The notes beneath the pieces were generated by a model. It saw only the letters and a list, made by a program, of their open reading frames with translations. It made no database searches and had not been told where the DNA came from. Source: Trichoderma breve (Eukaryota > Ascomycota > Sordariomycetes > Hypocreales > Hypocreaceae). Taken from it: DNA of 64,000 nucleotides. A program made the translations under genes and the position numbers. Of this stretch, positions 21,516 through 31,593 are shown one piece after another; positions within the stretch are counted from its first letter, which is position 1, and each line of letters opens with the position of its first letter. The stretch spans positions 2,046,001 through 2,110,000 of the forward strand of contig NW_026611593.1 in the NCBI RefSeq assembly GCF_028502605.1, written 5' to 3'.

Positions 21516-22535
21516 TTACGACGACTTGAGAAGAAGAGCCGCGTGGCACTCCGTCCCGATGTTGGGGTTTTTCAGGAGGGCAAATGACAGTGTGCCGGAC
21601 TTGAGATAACAGTCTCCAGGAGCGCCGCCACTCTGGGCGTTCTTTGCGAAACTCCACGAGGGAATGAACGAGACGGCTACACAGGTGCCCTTGGTGGTAG
21701 TGTTGTACGAGTTCCACGCGGCGCAAGCATCCATACAGCCGTTGAAGTCCTTGGCGAAAACAGAGTAGATGGCAGGGTTGTTCGTATCCTTGTTGCAGTA
21801 CATGGTGAAATGCGGCTTGCCAAAGACTGGAGATGAGTGGTTAGTTACTGAGTTTGTTACGCATCGTAAAAGGTATGACAATAGCTTACATGCAGAGGTG
21901 TAAACGGTTCCATTAACACCGTTCGGGTCATCAGTGCATCCGTTGTCGAGGGAGTTGAAGATTGCAGAGGTGCTAGAAGGGGTAGCAGCAGCTGCAGTGC
22001 CTGTACCAGTGGCACAGGCTGCGTCGGGCGGAGATGTAGCCTGGGCATCAGCCAGAGAGGAGCTTAGAGCTGCCAGTTTGGAGTTTGCATTGTTGTAGTT
22101 ATTGGTTGCAACACCAGTACCAGCTGCCAGTCCGATAACCGCAGCCGCAAGAATACCGATGATGATGGAGAGGAGGAGGACCAGGGAAATTCCACCAACA
22201 GTCGTGGCCGTCTTCTTTTCCGGGTGAATGGACTCGGGAGAGGTGTATGCTCCGTCAGTTCCAGCATCGGTTGCTGCTGCTCCCGTCACGCCTCCTACAG
22301 CACCCGCCGCTGCGCTCTTTCCAGCCTCCGAGTACGTTCCAGTAGTGCTGTATGCGCCGGTGTTTGTGTAGCCCTCATTGTTTCCATAAGTTCCAGGGGG
22401 CTGAGAGACATAAGTCGGCGCGATAGACGGCTGAGGAGACCAGACTTGTTCCGGAGGTGGGTGGCTGACATAGGCCTCGGGCAAGTCGTGGCCCTCGGCG
22501 AGTTCAGGTGAATCGTCGTACTGGGCAGCAGTCAT
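21516..22535 (-). CDS. Single-pass membrane protein with Cys-rich PAN/WSC-like ectodomain
   Basis: Exons 21890..22535 and 21516..21826 flank a 63-bp intron (GTAAGC, branch CTAAC, TCCAG) that is open in frame and so easily mistaken for coding; the spliced protein has 318 residues. ATG is at 22535; the 22547 codon is GTG. The N-terminal about 100 residues are Pro/Tyr/Gly-rich and disordered, then HPEKK and one transmembrane helix (SLVLLLSIIIGILAAAVIGLAAG). The C-terminal domain has about seven cysteines (TMYCNKDTNN; FNGCMDACAAWN; GTCVAVSF; GDCYLKSG), the pattern of fungal PAN/Apple-like or WSC-like surface domains. Likely at the plasma membrane or in a secretory compartment with the Cys-rich part outside. 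Ligand unknown. Confidence 0.8.
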   Translation of the reverse strand: MTAAQYDDSPELAEGHDLPEAYVSHPPPEQVWSPQPSIAPTYVSQPPGTYGNNEGYTNTGAYSTTGTYSEAGKSAAAGAVGGVTGAAATDAGTDGAYTSPESIHPEKKTATTVGGISLVLLLSIIIGILAAAVIGLAAGTGVATNNYNNANSKLAALSSSLADAQATSPPDAACATGTGTAAAATPSSTSAIFNSLDNGCTDDPNGVNGTVYTSACKLLSYLLRCVTNSVTNHSSPVFGKPHFTMYCNKDTNNPAIYSVFAKDFNGCMDACAAWNSYNTTTKGTCVAVSFIPSWSFAKNAQSGGAPGDCYLKSGTLSFALLKNPNIGTECHAALLLKSS

Positions 22536-25500
22536 GTTAGTCGACACACTTCACAGTGGTGTTAAATGGATGACTTGGCATTTTACAAACGTACAGTAGG
22601 TGCCATCTTATATGAGTAAGGATATGCCCTAGACATTCAAGCAAGCCCCAAGAAAACAGGAGCTCTGCATGGGAACGGGGGTGAGCTGGGGGCCTAGCGA
22701 GCTTATGAACGATTTGGCGGCTGTTTACGGAGTAGACCTGGCATACCGTCTTGAAAAGCTGCAAGCAGTTCAATCAGGAGATGGAGGGCATGGATCTCAG
22801 AGCCTCCACCTCGAAATCCACCCTGCTCACACAAGGATTCCGGTTTGCCTCCCTCCAAACCACAGGTTGGGGTCCCTGCTCAGCCCTACATCTTCATGAC
22901 GCCGCGTCCAAGTATAGCTCACAATGGTCTATTTTTCAAAGCAAGGCTGAGCCAGTATTCTAATCGGCTGCATATTCAATCCATCTTCTTGGACTTCAAA
23001 CCATTCATCAAGTCAACATTTATGATAGCTTCTTTGATGAGAAAACATTAGAGCGGCAGAGATTTCACGCGACTCTACCAAACATCCAAGGTCTCTCGCT
23101 AGCGCTGACACTGACAACGTACGAGACCATGTAAGCTGCGCTTCTAACAAGGCGCCGCAGATTCTTTCCACCCCCGGGATTCATGTTAGTGCGGCACATA
23201 GCCTCTGGTTGGCACCGCTTGCCTGGACCGCTCCGCCGGTTATCCGCTTCTAGCACGACTATTCTGTGATTTATGGGGGGATTGTGCCTGTTTCTGGTAA
23301 TTGATTAGTTGGACCCCCTGCCGGTATCACGTCGCCACCTAAGTATAGAAAAGCCGGGCCACTCCCAAGCCTCTTCCGAGTCGACCACTCACATGGCTGA
23401 GCAGACACAAGAACACCAAATCTGAAATGAACGTGTCACACTCCCCTCGTGGGAAAAAAAAAACTTGGTTAGCTGCATTGGTTGGATGTATTTCCGGAAT
23501 ACTGTTGCGCTAGAAGGTGGTGAGGGTCAGATGCTATGAGAAATTGGTCTGAGACGTGGGTATTGATCGGCAGCACACATTAGCCCGAATTGTACTGCTC
23601 AGAAACAAGTTGTCAAGCAAGATCATGAGCTGTTTGTTACTCTTCGTCTGATTGATAAACAACTCCAAGGTTCGCGGTCTAAAAAACGCCTCGCCAGCAC
23701 CGTCGTATCTCACCAGAATGGCGCGAACGTGTACGAGTAATAATAAGGGGGTGGGTCAACAGCCCTGTAATCAATTAGCACAGGGGAAGGATAAGTGGAC
23801 CTTTTCAGCCTCTTCTTCTTGTTCACCGTGAAGAGCAAATGCTATGCCGAAGAGCTACTATTGAGCGGGAAAATCCATGTCGGCCAGAACGTTTGTTTCT
23901 CGCAAGCTTTGAAACTAGCCGCGCTAACTGTCGCCGTTTAGGACATGGCAGCTTTGCCGGGGAAAGGAACGGTGCCCAATGATTAGTAGGATGTAAGTGG
24001 CATTAGATAATACCATGCATGGATTTTTATTTTTATAGAGTCGGCGACCAAGATGAGCCAACCACGATTGGGCTTACAAACAAACGCCGGGCTCGGAGTT
24101 TGGCCGTGAGTCCTTTTGCATTAGATATGAACAATGTTTTATACAAGCCCATTCGCTTCTGTTTGAGCAGTTTTGTTGTTGTCCAGCTCTTGGGACATAT
24201 ATGATCGCTTTCTGCTTTCATCGGCGACACCAGGTACCATCGTGTCATCTACTGGTAAGACGGAGCTGACGCGATGATACTCTGTGGCAAGTCCTTGCTT
24301 GCCACGCGGACCCTCCTCCATCATCGATTGACATATGGAGTAGTGTTAACCGCGGATATCGCCCCTTGAGAATGGCGCTTAAAGGGTGGTCCTAGGGGCT
24401 CACACCATCGATCCATCGCGTAAACAAGTCTCCATTATTGATAATGCCCTAGGGAACGAGAGCGATGACTCCGGATATGGAAGAACGTCAATCATTGGAG
24501 CAAGAGGACACCTCCCATCGATGCGTAATTTCACGTGCATATTTCCTTCATTTCTAGCTCGGTAGAGCAGCTCTGCCGAGATTCATTGAATCCTTCATTC
24601 AAAAGGTGGGTGGAGTCACATCTGGTCTATATCTGTGAATGCATAGCAGAGAAAACAATCTGCATTAGTGCAGGTTGATGCAGGTACTGCCCCTATCTGT
24701 AATCTCTAGTGGGAGCATTATTCAATGCCGCGATTGGGGATTAATTTCATTCTCGGATTTCAATGCTTTCAAGTGTAATACCGAGAACGCGGTTAACAAA
24801 GCTGGATGCGCCAGTAACAGTGAATGACTCAATGTGACGACCTCGTTTCCAATTTCTCGAATAAGGAACTCTGACGTACTTTAGACTGTCGAGTTTCATG
24901 CAAGATGTATTGAATTGAACTCATCTTCCGCCTGCAGGCTCAGGTGGTCGCATGGTCTTGAAACAGCTAGCTAGCTAGGATAGCACCGAGAGAATTATGG
25001 AATGAATTGAACCAAAAGTTCGCTTTCGAGAAACATGAAAGAAGTAGGTGGAAGGTGGCCCGTGGATAAATCCAAGAGACCGGACGAGGGTGCATGGGGT
25101 GGTGAGGCAGATTTTGTTGTGTATTTCCCGCCTGTATGTGATTCCATTACCACCTACCAGGGATTAAATGATGGAATGAGAAATGATACCCTTTTTGGAC
25201 GTTGACAGCAGTCAGCCAAGTATGTCTCTACCACGGTATAAAGTATTGTAGTTCTCTCCTTTCGTTTTATCGTTCTAATCTGATTCGTAGCTTGCACAAA
25301 TGTCTACTCTCGATAACTTCAATTAGTACATCACAATCAATATGGCCATGATTGTGATGATATAGAGTTTCCACACGCATCTGATAACGGAGTCGCTATT
25401 CCCTGCCTCGATTTCAAGTGTGGTTCTCAGTAATACCTCGGTCTTTCGTGGGCCGATCTGGGGTTCCGGACATTGACAGGTGGGGCGCTTGACTGGGCAC

Positions 25501-26771
25501 AGTCCTTTAACCGCAGATTCCCGACAAGAAAGGGGGTTCATGGAGAAGAGAAATATCCAATAAACCTCTTGATTTGGCTTGTTCTTTCGTGTGGGTGCCG
25601 ATCCTGACAGCGGCTTCACGGTTGCTTTGACCAGCCAATATGAGAAGCAACAGGGGATATATGCAGCAACACGTTCTGGTATAGAAAAGACCAAGGGTAA
25701 TGTAACAACTTCATGCTAATCTTAAAGAGAGTTCCTTCAAGGTGATTCTCAATGACCTTCATAGAGCGCAGAAAGGTGCGATTGTCTCCCAATTTGGAAA
25801 GACTGTTCAAAGGACGTGCCAGGTGAGAAGGATCCGCAACCTATGCCCTTGCAGCACTTTTGAGTTCCTAGGAAGAGGCCTACCCTATGAAGGTCTGATA
25901 ATTTGGCTCAGAATTAATACGTATGACCGTGGTGAAGTCGACCCGCGTATATGGGATGTAGTCAATAGGAGATACATATCGGCTCCAAACTGTTGCAAGA
26001 TACATATGTTTTCTTCATGGAAATGGTAAGAAGCATCTCTAGCGGCTTGGTAATATTTATATGCTATGTACATATTACTTCACCCTTTTGTAATCAATAA
26101 CCAAGACAGGCCCTTCACGAAATGTGTCTCATACAGTTCATGAGGTCGCCGTATTTATTGATCACATTAACCATTACAATTTTTGCACATATCGACACTT
26201 ATAGTGAGATCAGTAGAAGCATAATGAAATGAAATAAAACAGACAGATTTCCTGGCTGTTGACACAAACTTCTCTTAGGACACAAGCCTGTTCTACTTCA
26301 GATTGCCTGTTAGAGCAAATTCTCTTTTATAACCGACGCACAACAACCTCAAGCATTTTCCTAGAAATCTCAGTGGGGATTTGGGAAGCAATTATAAGTT
26401 CTCTCCATGTCACCGATAATCTGGATTATTTCAGAAATAAGGGAGATACATGAACTATATGGTGCACCCCTTCAGAGAGCGGTAAGTGGATGGTCACAAC
26501 GTGTATTCGCAAGAATACATCAAGCATAATAGATATACTGCAGCATTTATTCATATCTCAATATTTAGCCTTAAATGAAATACAGTCATAGCTCTTCGCA
26601 AATCCGGAAATTATCAGCTTCGGACTGGAGAATTTAAAGAATGCTATGCGCTATGATCTGCAATGCCGATCTTACCCCTGTATCGCAATGACAAGACATT
26701 GTAAACCCCTTCGATCCTGAGGAGCTTTATACCATTGCCTGCCAGCTAAAGAGACGCAGATGCGTGCATAA
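22536..26771. other. 4.2-kb gene-poor region
   Basis: No ORF above 123 codons and none with recognisable domains or a credible splice model. The longest (25323-25694, minus) starts at a non-ATG codon; it is Cys-containing with a hydrophobic end, but I could not build a gene. A GCTA triplet-copy run lies at about 24970-24982. Promoter of the membrane protein lies at the left edge. Confidence 0.55.
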
Positions 26772-27422
26772 TTAGAGACCAAAATGCTTGAGATCCACAG
26801 TTGGGTGTTTCGTCTTGCAATGTCGTATGAGATTATCTTTCCGATTGTATGCTTGATCATACTTCTTGCAGCTCTTTACAGTACACGCCCAATAGACCTG
26901 ACCATGTTCATGTACGGTTTCGAAGTGACGCTTTAAGACGCTGTTGTTAACGAAGCTCTTCTTGCAAATATCACAACGGTGGCGAGACGTTTTATCATGG
27001 CGAGGGCCTGCCGCTGTTTCGGCTGAGGTTGGGTCGTTGGGCTGCTGCTGGCTTTCATCCCAAGGATGAGCAGGATCCAGTATAGGAGAGTGAGGGAGAT
27101 TGTGGTCGTCAAGGCAGTTATAGCCTGGGAAGATGTCTTGTTGAGCACTATATAAAACTCCTGATCCCGAATGGACACTGTCGGCGCTCTCGTTCTCTGA
27201 CAAAAACGAGGGGGTAGAGGGTGGTAGGGAACTTTCGCGCACGATACAAATCTCGCACGTGTCGTTGCATCCCCACCCACTACAGCAGAAACACTCGAAG
27301 TTCTCTGACGAGAGCGCTGAAGGATCGTAGTCGTCCGAGCGGTAATGGGAGGTGGGTTGACATATAGCTCTACAAGCACGCGGCTTGTTGCTTGACAGTG
27401 GTAGGCGGTTTGGGCCTCCTGC
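26772..27422 (-). CDS. C2H2 zinc-finger protein, 5' end unresolved
   Basis: The frame open from 27422 to the stop at 26772 encodes, in order, a Cys-rich segment (ENFECFCCSGWGCNDTCEIC), a Ser/Pro-rich linker, and two C2H2 fingers: HRCDICKKSFVNNSVLKRHFETVH and the longer-spaced YWACTVKSCKKYDQAYNRKDNLIRHCKTKH (I give only key parts: C-x2-C...H-x4-H and C-x4-C...H-x4-H). This looks like a fungal transcription factor type. No in-frame ATG exists between the upstream TGA (27423-27425) and the fingers, and the first Met-like codon (27242) is GTG. Either an upstream exon joins at the CAG acceptor beside 27422 or a frameshift has broken the gene: a neighbouring frame upstream also reads protein-like (LPSFKQEPGLLSVEQEAQ). 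Head-to-head with the dynamin-like gene. Confidence 0.6.
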   Translation of the reverse strand, partial: AGGPNRLPLSSNKPRACRAICQPTSHYRSDDYDPSALSSENFECFCCSGWGCNDTCEICIVRESSLPPSTPSFLSENESADSVHSGSGVLYSAQQDIFPGYNCLDDHNLPHSPILDPAHPWDESQQQPNDPTSAETAAGPRHDKTSRHRCDICKKSFVNNSVLKRHFETVHEHGQVYWACTVKSCKKYDQAYNRKDNLIRHCKTKHPTVDLKHFGL

Positions 27423-27619
27423 TCAACGGACAGGAGACCCGGCTCCTGTTTAAAAGAAGGAAGTTGAGAACTGTGCAGTCCTGGGCCCTTCACAATTTAT
27501 ACGAGCCCAGGACTGTTGATGGGAAATGAAGTATATCAATTGAGGCGGGGGAGCTTCTGTTGCCTAAAGAAACTCGAACCGCTTTCCTTAGCGAGATGAC
27601 CTTTGGCTTTATACCTTTC

Positions 27620-27642
27620 GCCTAACGGTTCTTTTGTTAGGC
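27620..27642. repeat. Short inverted repeat (7-bp stem, 9-base loop)
   Basis: GCCTAAC and GTTAGGC are separated by nine bases, in the shared promoter region of the C2H2 and dynamin-like genes. Confidence 0.6.
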
Positions 27643-27750
27643 TGACTTAACTCAAATCAACACAGAGGCAAACTGCTGGCCTCTTGCACGCTCAATGAGG
27701 CTGTGCCTAATGTGTATAATCCATCATCAGGTTATCACCTAGGCACTGTC

Positions 27751-27925
27751 GTATGGGGCTGAATGTGAAGGCAACCTCAAAACTGACCAATACGAGGAGA
27801 GAAATGCAGCCTTGCAGGCCTTATCGACCTAACTGCAGAACAAGAATATTGTTTGGCGACTCAATAAACATGTTGTGTGGGGCTTGATGCAGACGCAACC
27901 TCAAAATTGGCCAATTGAGGGAGAG
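27751..27925. repeat. Diverged 51-bp direct repeat
   Basis: Copy A starts at 27751 (GTATGGGGCT...) and copy B at about 27875 (GTGTGGGGCT...). Aligned without gaps, about 38 of 51 positions match, and the core GCAACCTCAA is identical. Centre-to-centre spacing is about 125 bp. Non-coding. Confidence 0.65.
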
Positions 27926-28388
27926 TGCACATGTGTGGCTCACTTAACGGCCTCTCGCGTTTGATATCAGGATCAATAGAAATGCGCTCAGGCTATCGCG
28001 TGACGACAATCTGCCTTACTCATCTCTTTCTCGGTGAAGCCTCTCGCTCTTGTGACTGAAACTTTTGCATAACCATGCATATGGCAGCCTGGCGACGCTC
28101 TTCAAGATATACTAAACCTCGAAAAGAGCCAACTGAGAGCCGAGCCGTATATTAATGCGGAGGCACTGCCACGACACAGCTTCTGATTGCTCATTTGTTA
28201 TAGCCTTAACTGAACGGACGATTCCTTCGCGTATAGCGAAGACGATACACTTTGAAAATATAGTCAATCTTGCCTTAATCTTCTTCTATTTAAACGCAGG
28301 TTCCCTGCGAAGATAATGCTTTTCCAATCCTCATCTTCATCAGGAAAACATCATTCTACTACCAATCACTCTGCTCGTAAATTCAAAA

Positions 28389-30677
28389 ATGACGGCCAGT
28401 CAAGATATTATTACTTTATCAAACCCCGTGTTGCTTGAAAAAATCGACAAGCTCCGCGATGCGAATATTGGTCAACATGTGCCGCTCCCTCAGGTAAGTC
28501 CGGAAATTCGATGCGTAGTATGATTCTACATAAGCTCACAGGTGAAATAGCTTGTTGTGGTTGGAGACCAAAGCTCTGGCAAATCCTCTTTGTTAGAAAG
28601 CCTGAGTGGCATTCCGTTTCCTCAGGACCAAAGCCTCTGCACTCGTTATGCAACGCAAATCACTTCGCGACGTGATATCAGCAACTCTGTTGAAGTACGC
28701 ATTATTCCTGGGCCACACGCATCGGAAGAGCATCGGAAGCATGTCGAGGGATTCCACAAACAGGTGCATTCAAGCTTGGAATTTCGGGAACAGTTTGCAG
28801 ACATCTTGAAGAAGGTGAGTGAGACTCGAATGACTATGGCAAACTCCAGTAACTTAAGGAAATATCAGGCCAATGAAAGAATGGGTGTACGGGCTAATGT
28901 CTCAACGGGAAACGGCACCGTGTTCAGCGAGGACGTCCTTAAGATCGAGGTTTGCGGACCTAACGAGGACTATCTCACCATCATCGATGTTCCTGGAATT
29001 TTCCGCACCACTATGCAAGGAACCACCAAAGACGACATGGCCATGGTGAGAGACCTGGTCAAGAGGTACATCAAAGATGGCCGCACCATCATCTTGGCAG
29101 TGCTGCCTAGCAATGTCGACATTGCCACCCAAGAGATCTTGGAGCTTGCTGAAGAATACGACAAGAATGGCGAACGCACTCTCGGTGTTCTCACCAAGCC
29201 TGATTTAGTACTTGAATCCAGTGCGCAAGTTGCTGTCTGCGACCTTGTTCAGGGCAAGAAACGGCCACTCAATCTTGGCTACTTCCTTGTCCGAAATCGC
29301 GGACCGAACGGCGACCTAGAAGGGCCTTCGGAACTTGACAAGATTTTCCGAAAGCAACCATGGGCTGATCTTCCGCGAGATCGAGTAGGTATCGTAGCCC
29401 TTAAAGAGCAGCTCAGGTCACTCTTGGTTGAGATTACCCGACGAGAGTTTCCTACATTGATCCAAGACGTCAGCAACCAAATCAGAGAATGCAAAAGAGA
29501 ACTAAACAGCCTTGGACCGCCTCGTCAGGATGAGCGCGAGCAACGAAGTTTTCTTAGTAGCATTGCTGAGGCTTTCCAGGATCGCACCAGGGCAGCATTG
29601 ACGGCTGATTATAATGCCAACTCGGGTTTCAACGAGGGTGAGCTTCGCCTCATCACTCACGTGGTCAACATTACCGATGTCTTCAGCGCTGATTTTCACG
29701 AGAGTGCCCATTCACGACACTTTGAGAAGCTTGAACCGGCAGAACCGCCCGAAGAAGTTGAGACACCTGATGATAGTGATGATAAAGCCGGGTTGATGGT
29801 AAACGAACTGCGAGAGCTCCTCGAGAAGGCAAGAGTGGATGATGTTGCACCGGAGGAACTTGCTGAACTTGCCGACATCATTTCTCTGGAGAAGATATCC
29901 ATGCCCGTGCCGTGTGACAACTTTGGCGAATGGATCAATAGCGTCTACCTGCAATCTAGGGGCCTGGACCTGGGTACCTTCAACGCAAACTTCCTTATCA
30001 CAGCTTTTGCAGAGCAGTCGCGTAAGTGGGGAGACATAACGAAGATCTACATGAGAAGAATCATCATCGCTCTCCATCGCTTCATCGCCGCCGCACTCCG
30101 TTCCGTCTGCTCGGAAGAGCAAGTTCGCAGCAAGGTGTGGACCGCAATCCTAGAGAGCTTGAAGGAAGGCTACAAGAAGGCAGTGGACCAAGCGATACTG
30201 TTGGTCGAAGTCGAGCAACGCAAGCAACCCTATACTCTTAACAAGCAGTTTGCTCAAGCTTTGTCAAAGGCCAGGGGCTACCGAGTCGCGGAAACGCTGC
30301 GACCCAAGGCTAGAAAGGACACCAAGCAATTTGGAGGGACTCAGTTCGTGATTAATTTGGACGACATTGCCAAGGCTGTCGAAGTTAAAAGCAATGTCGA
30401 GCAATTGCAAGAAGAGATTCATGATATTCTTCATGCCTACTACAGCCTAGCCGCTGACCGGTTCATCGACAATGTCTTTCAGCTCGCTGTTGACTACTGC
30501 CTGTTGCGTTGCCCTTCCAGTCCCTTGAAGGTTTTTACCCAGGTTTGGGTTATCGACTTGGAAGCTGAGCAGCTTGAACAGATTGTTGGTGAGACCAGAT
30601 CTGCTAAGAGGCGCCGTCAAGGATATGTGAAGAAGATTGCGGATTTGACTAATGCCTTGAAGATCCTCCGAACTTAG
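28389..30677 (+). CDS. Dynamin-like large GTPase (Mx/fungal dynamin family), copy 1
   Basis: Exons 28389..28493 and 28551..30677 are joined by a 57-bp intron in phase 0, giving 743 residues. The join reads VPLPQ|LVVVGDQSSGKSSLLESLSG, so the P-loop (GDQSSGKSS) is complete only after splicing. Further GTPase motifs: switch I around LCTRYAT, DVPG in IIDVPGIF, TKPD in GVLTKPDL. A stalk/middle region follows (WADLPRDRVGIVALKEQL), and the C-terminus from about residue 640 (VEQLQEEIHDILHAYYSLAADRFIDNVF) looks like a GED. There is no PH or proline-rich domain, as in Mx proteins and fungal relatives. Roles of such proteins range from membrane remodelling to interference with intracellular elements; which applies here is unknown. 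A second, diverged copy lies at 51488. Confidence 0.92.
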
Positions 30678-31225
30678 CTACGAATCGCTATTTTGGACAT
30701 CACTGGGAAAGTAGGTCGGAAGGTAGTCTATCGTTTTATTCGAGAATGGGCTCAAGTTGGGGAATGTCATGGCAACTGGTACTGTTACGACCAAATCAAC
30801 GCGATCATATATTGTGATGAGAGAAAGAGTAAAGGAGAAGAAATATCTTTGTTCCAAGGTGGAATTTCATTTGTAGTTTTGAACAGATAAATAATCCACA
30901 GCGTGAAGTTTTGAATACCTGCCCTTCTCTTCATTTTGCTCTGTATTCATGCTGGCTACAAATCCCTTGGGGTCCGTGCGCAAAGCGACCCTATTTACAC
31001 TGAACGCTTGTCTCGACTTCTACCAGATGTCTTGCATTTGTTACTACCCACTAGAAGTAAGACATCATGAATGAAACTTTACAAGATCAAGTAGGGAGGA
31101 ATGGCGGTCAACTACTTGAGGCCTAGAGGTATTAAATGCACAATGCCCCGTTCAATTCGGCACTCGGCTTCGATACACCTTCTCAATAACTTGACAGAGA
31201 GCTGTACTTTATGCCCTTACATAAA
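30678..31225. other. Spacer, no gene seen
   Basis: Dynamin 3' UTR and promoter of the small secreted protein, with TATTAAA near 31130, about 95 bp before the next ATG. Confidence 0.5.
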
Positions 31226-31593
31226 ATGAAGTCTCCTCAAATTCTCTCCGCTTTGCCTCTATTTTTTTTAGGGCTGACTACCGTGGTTCATGGACAGAGC
31301 TGCCTGAGCGGCCACCTGTACTGTGGATATGCTTTGGAAAACATGGGTGAAGCTGCTCGAACAATATCTGTAATGTAGTGGGCTTTCTAACACGTACTGC
31401 AGGTTGGAGTAAAAACGACCTTATTGTCATCGTAACCAATGACCTTGATCCCAGCCAAGGCGCCATCGATCATCCAGGCCACGCTCTCTACCAGTGTCTT
31501 GATTCTGAAGAAGAAGTCTTTTATGTTGGTTATTGTAATCAGGGATGCGATGCCATGGATGATGGCCACGACGACATTTGCAATGGGGAGTAG
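31226..31593 (+). CDS. Small secreted cysteine-rich protein
   Basis: Exons 31226..31346 and 31403..31593 (56-bp intron, GTGAAG donor, branch CTAAC, TGCAG acceptor) give 103 residues. A signal peptide (MKSPQILSALPLFFLGLTTVVHG) is followed by a mature chain with six cysteines: SCLSGHLYCGYAL, then ALYQCLDSEEE, GYCNQGCDAM and DDICNGE. The spacing C-x6-C...C...C-x3-C...C resembles fungal effector-like SSCPs. The mature part is acidic. Neither exon alone looks like a protein gene, which is why a simple ORF search misses it. Function unknown; roles in plant or microbe interaction are usual for the class but are inference here. Confidence 0.8.

Larger units (their letters stand above)
27423..28388. 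other. Spacer between C2H2 and dynamin-like genes
   Basis: About 1 kb of probable bidirectional promoter. It holds a hairpin-forming inverted repeat (27620-27642) and a diverged direct repeat (27751-27925). A TATTTAAA element near 28288 lies about 100 bp upstream of the dynamin-like start. Confidence 0.5.

Noticed and set aside
25323..25810. Overlapping minus-strand ORFs, Cys-containing with hydrophobic C-terminus
   Set aside because: Longest one starts at TTG; no signal peptide or consistent splice model found. Left as a weak lead only.
27571..27600. CTCGAACC motif like a tRNA T-arm
   Set aside because: No acceptor, anticodon or D-arm pairing can be found around it.
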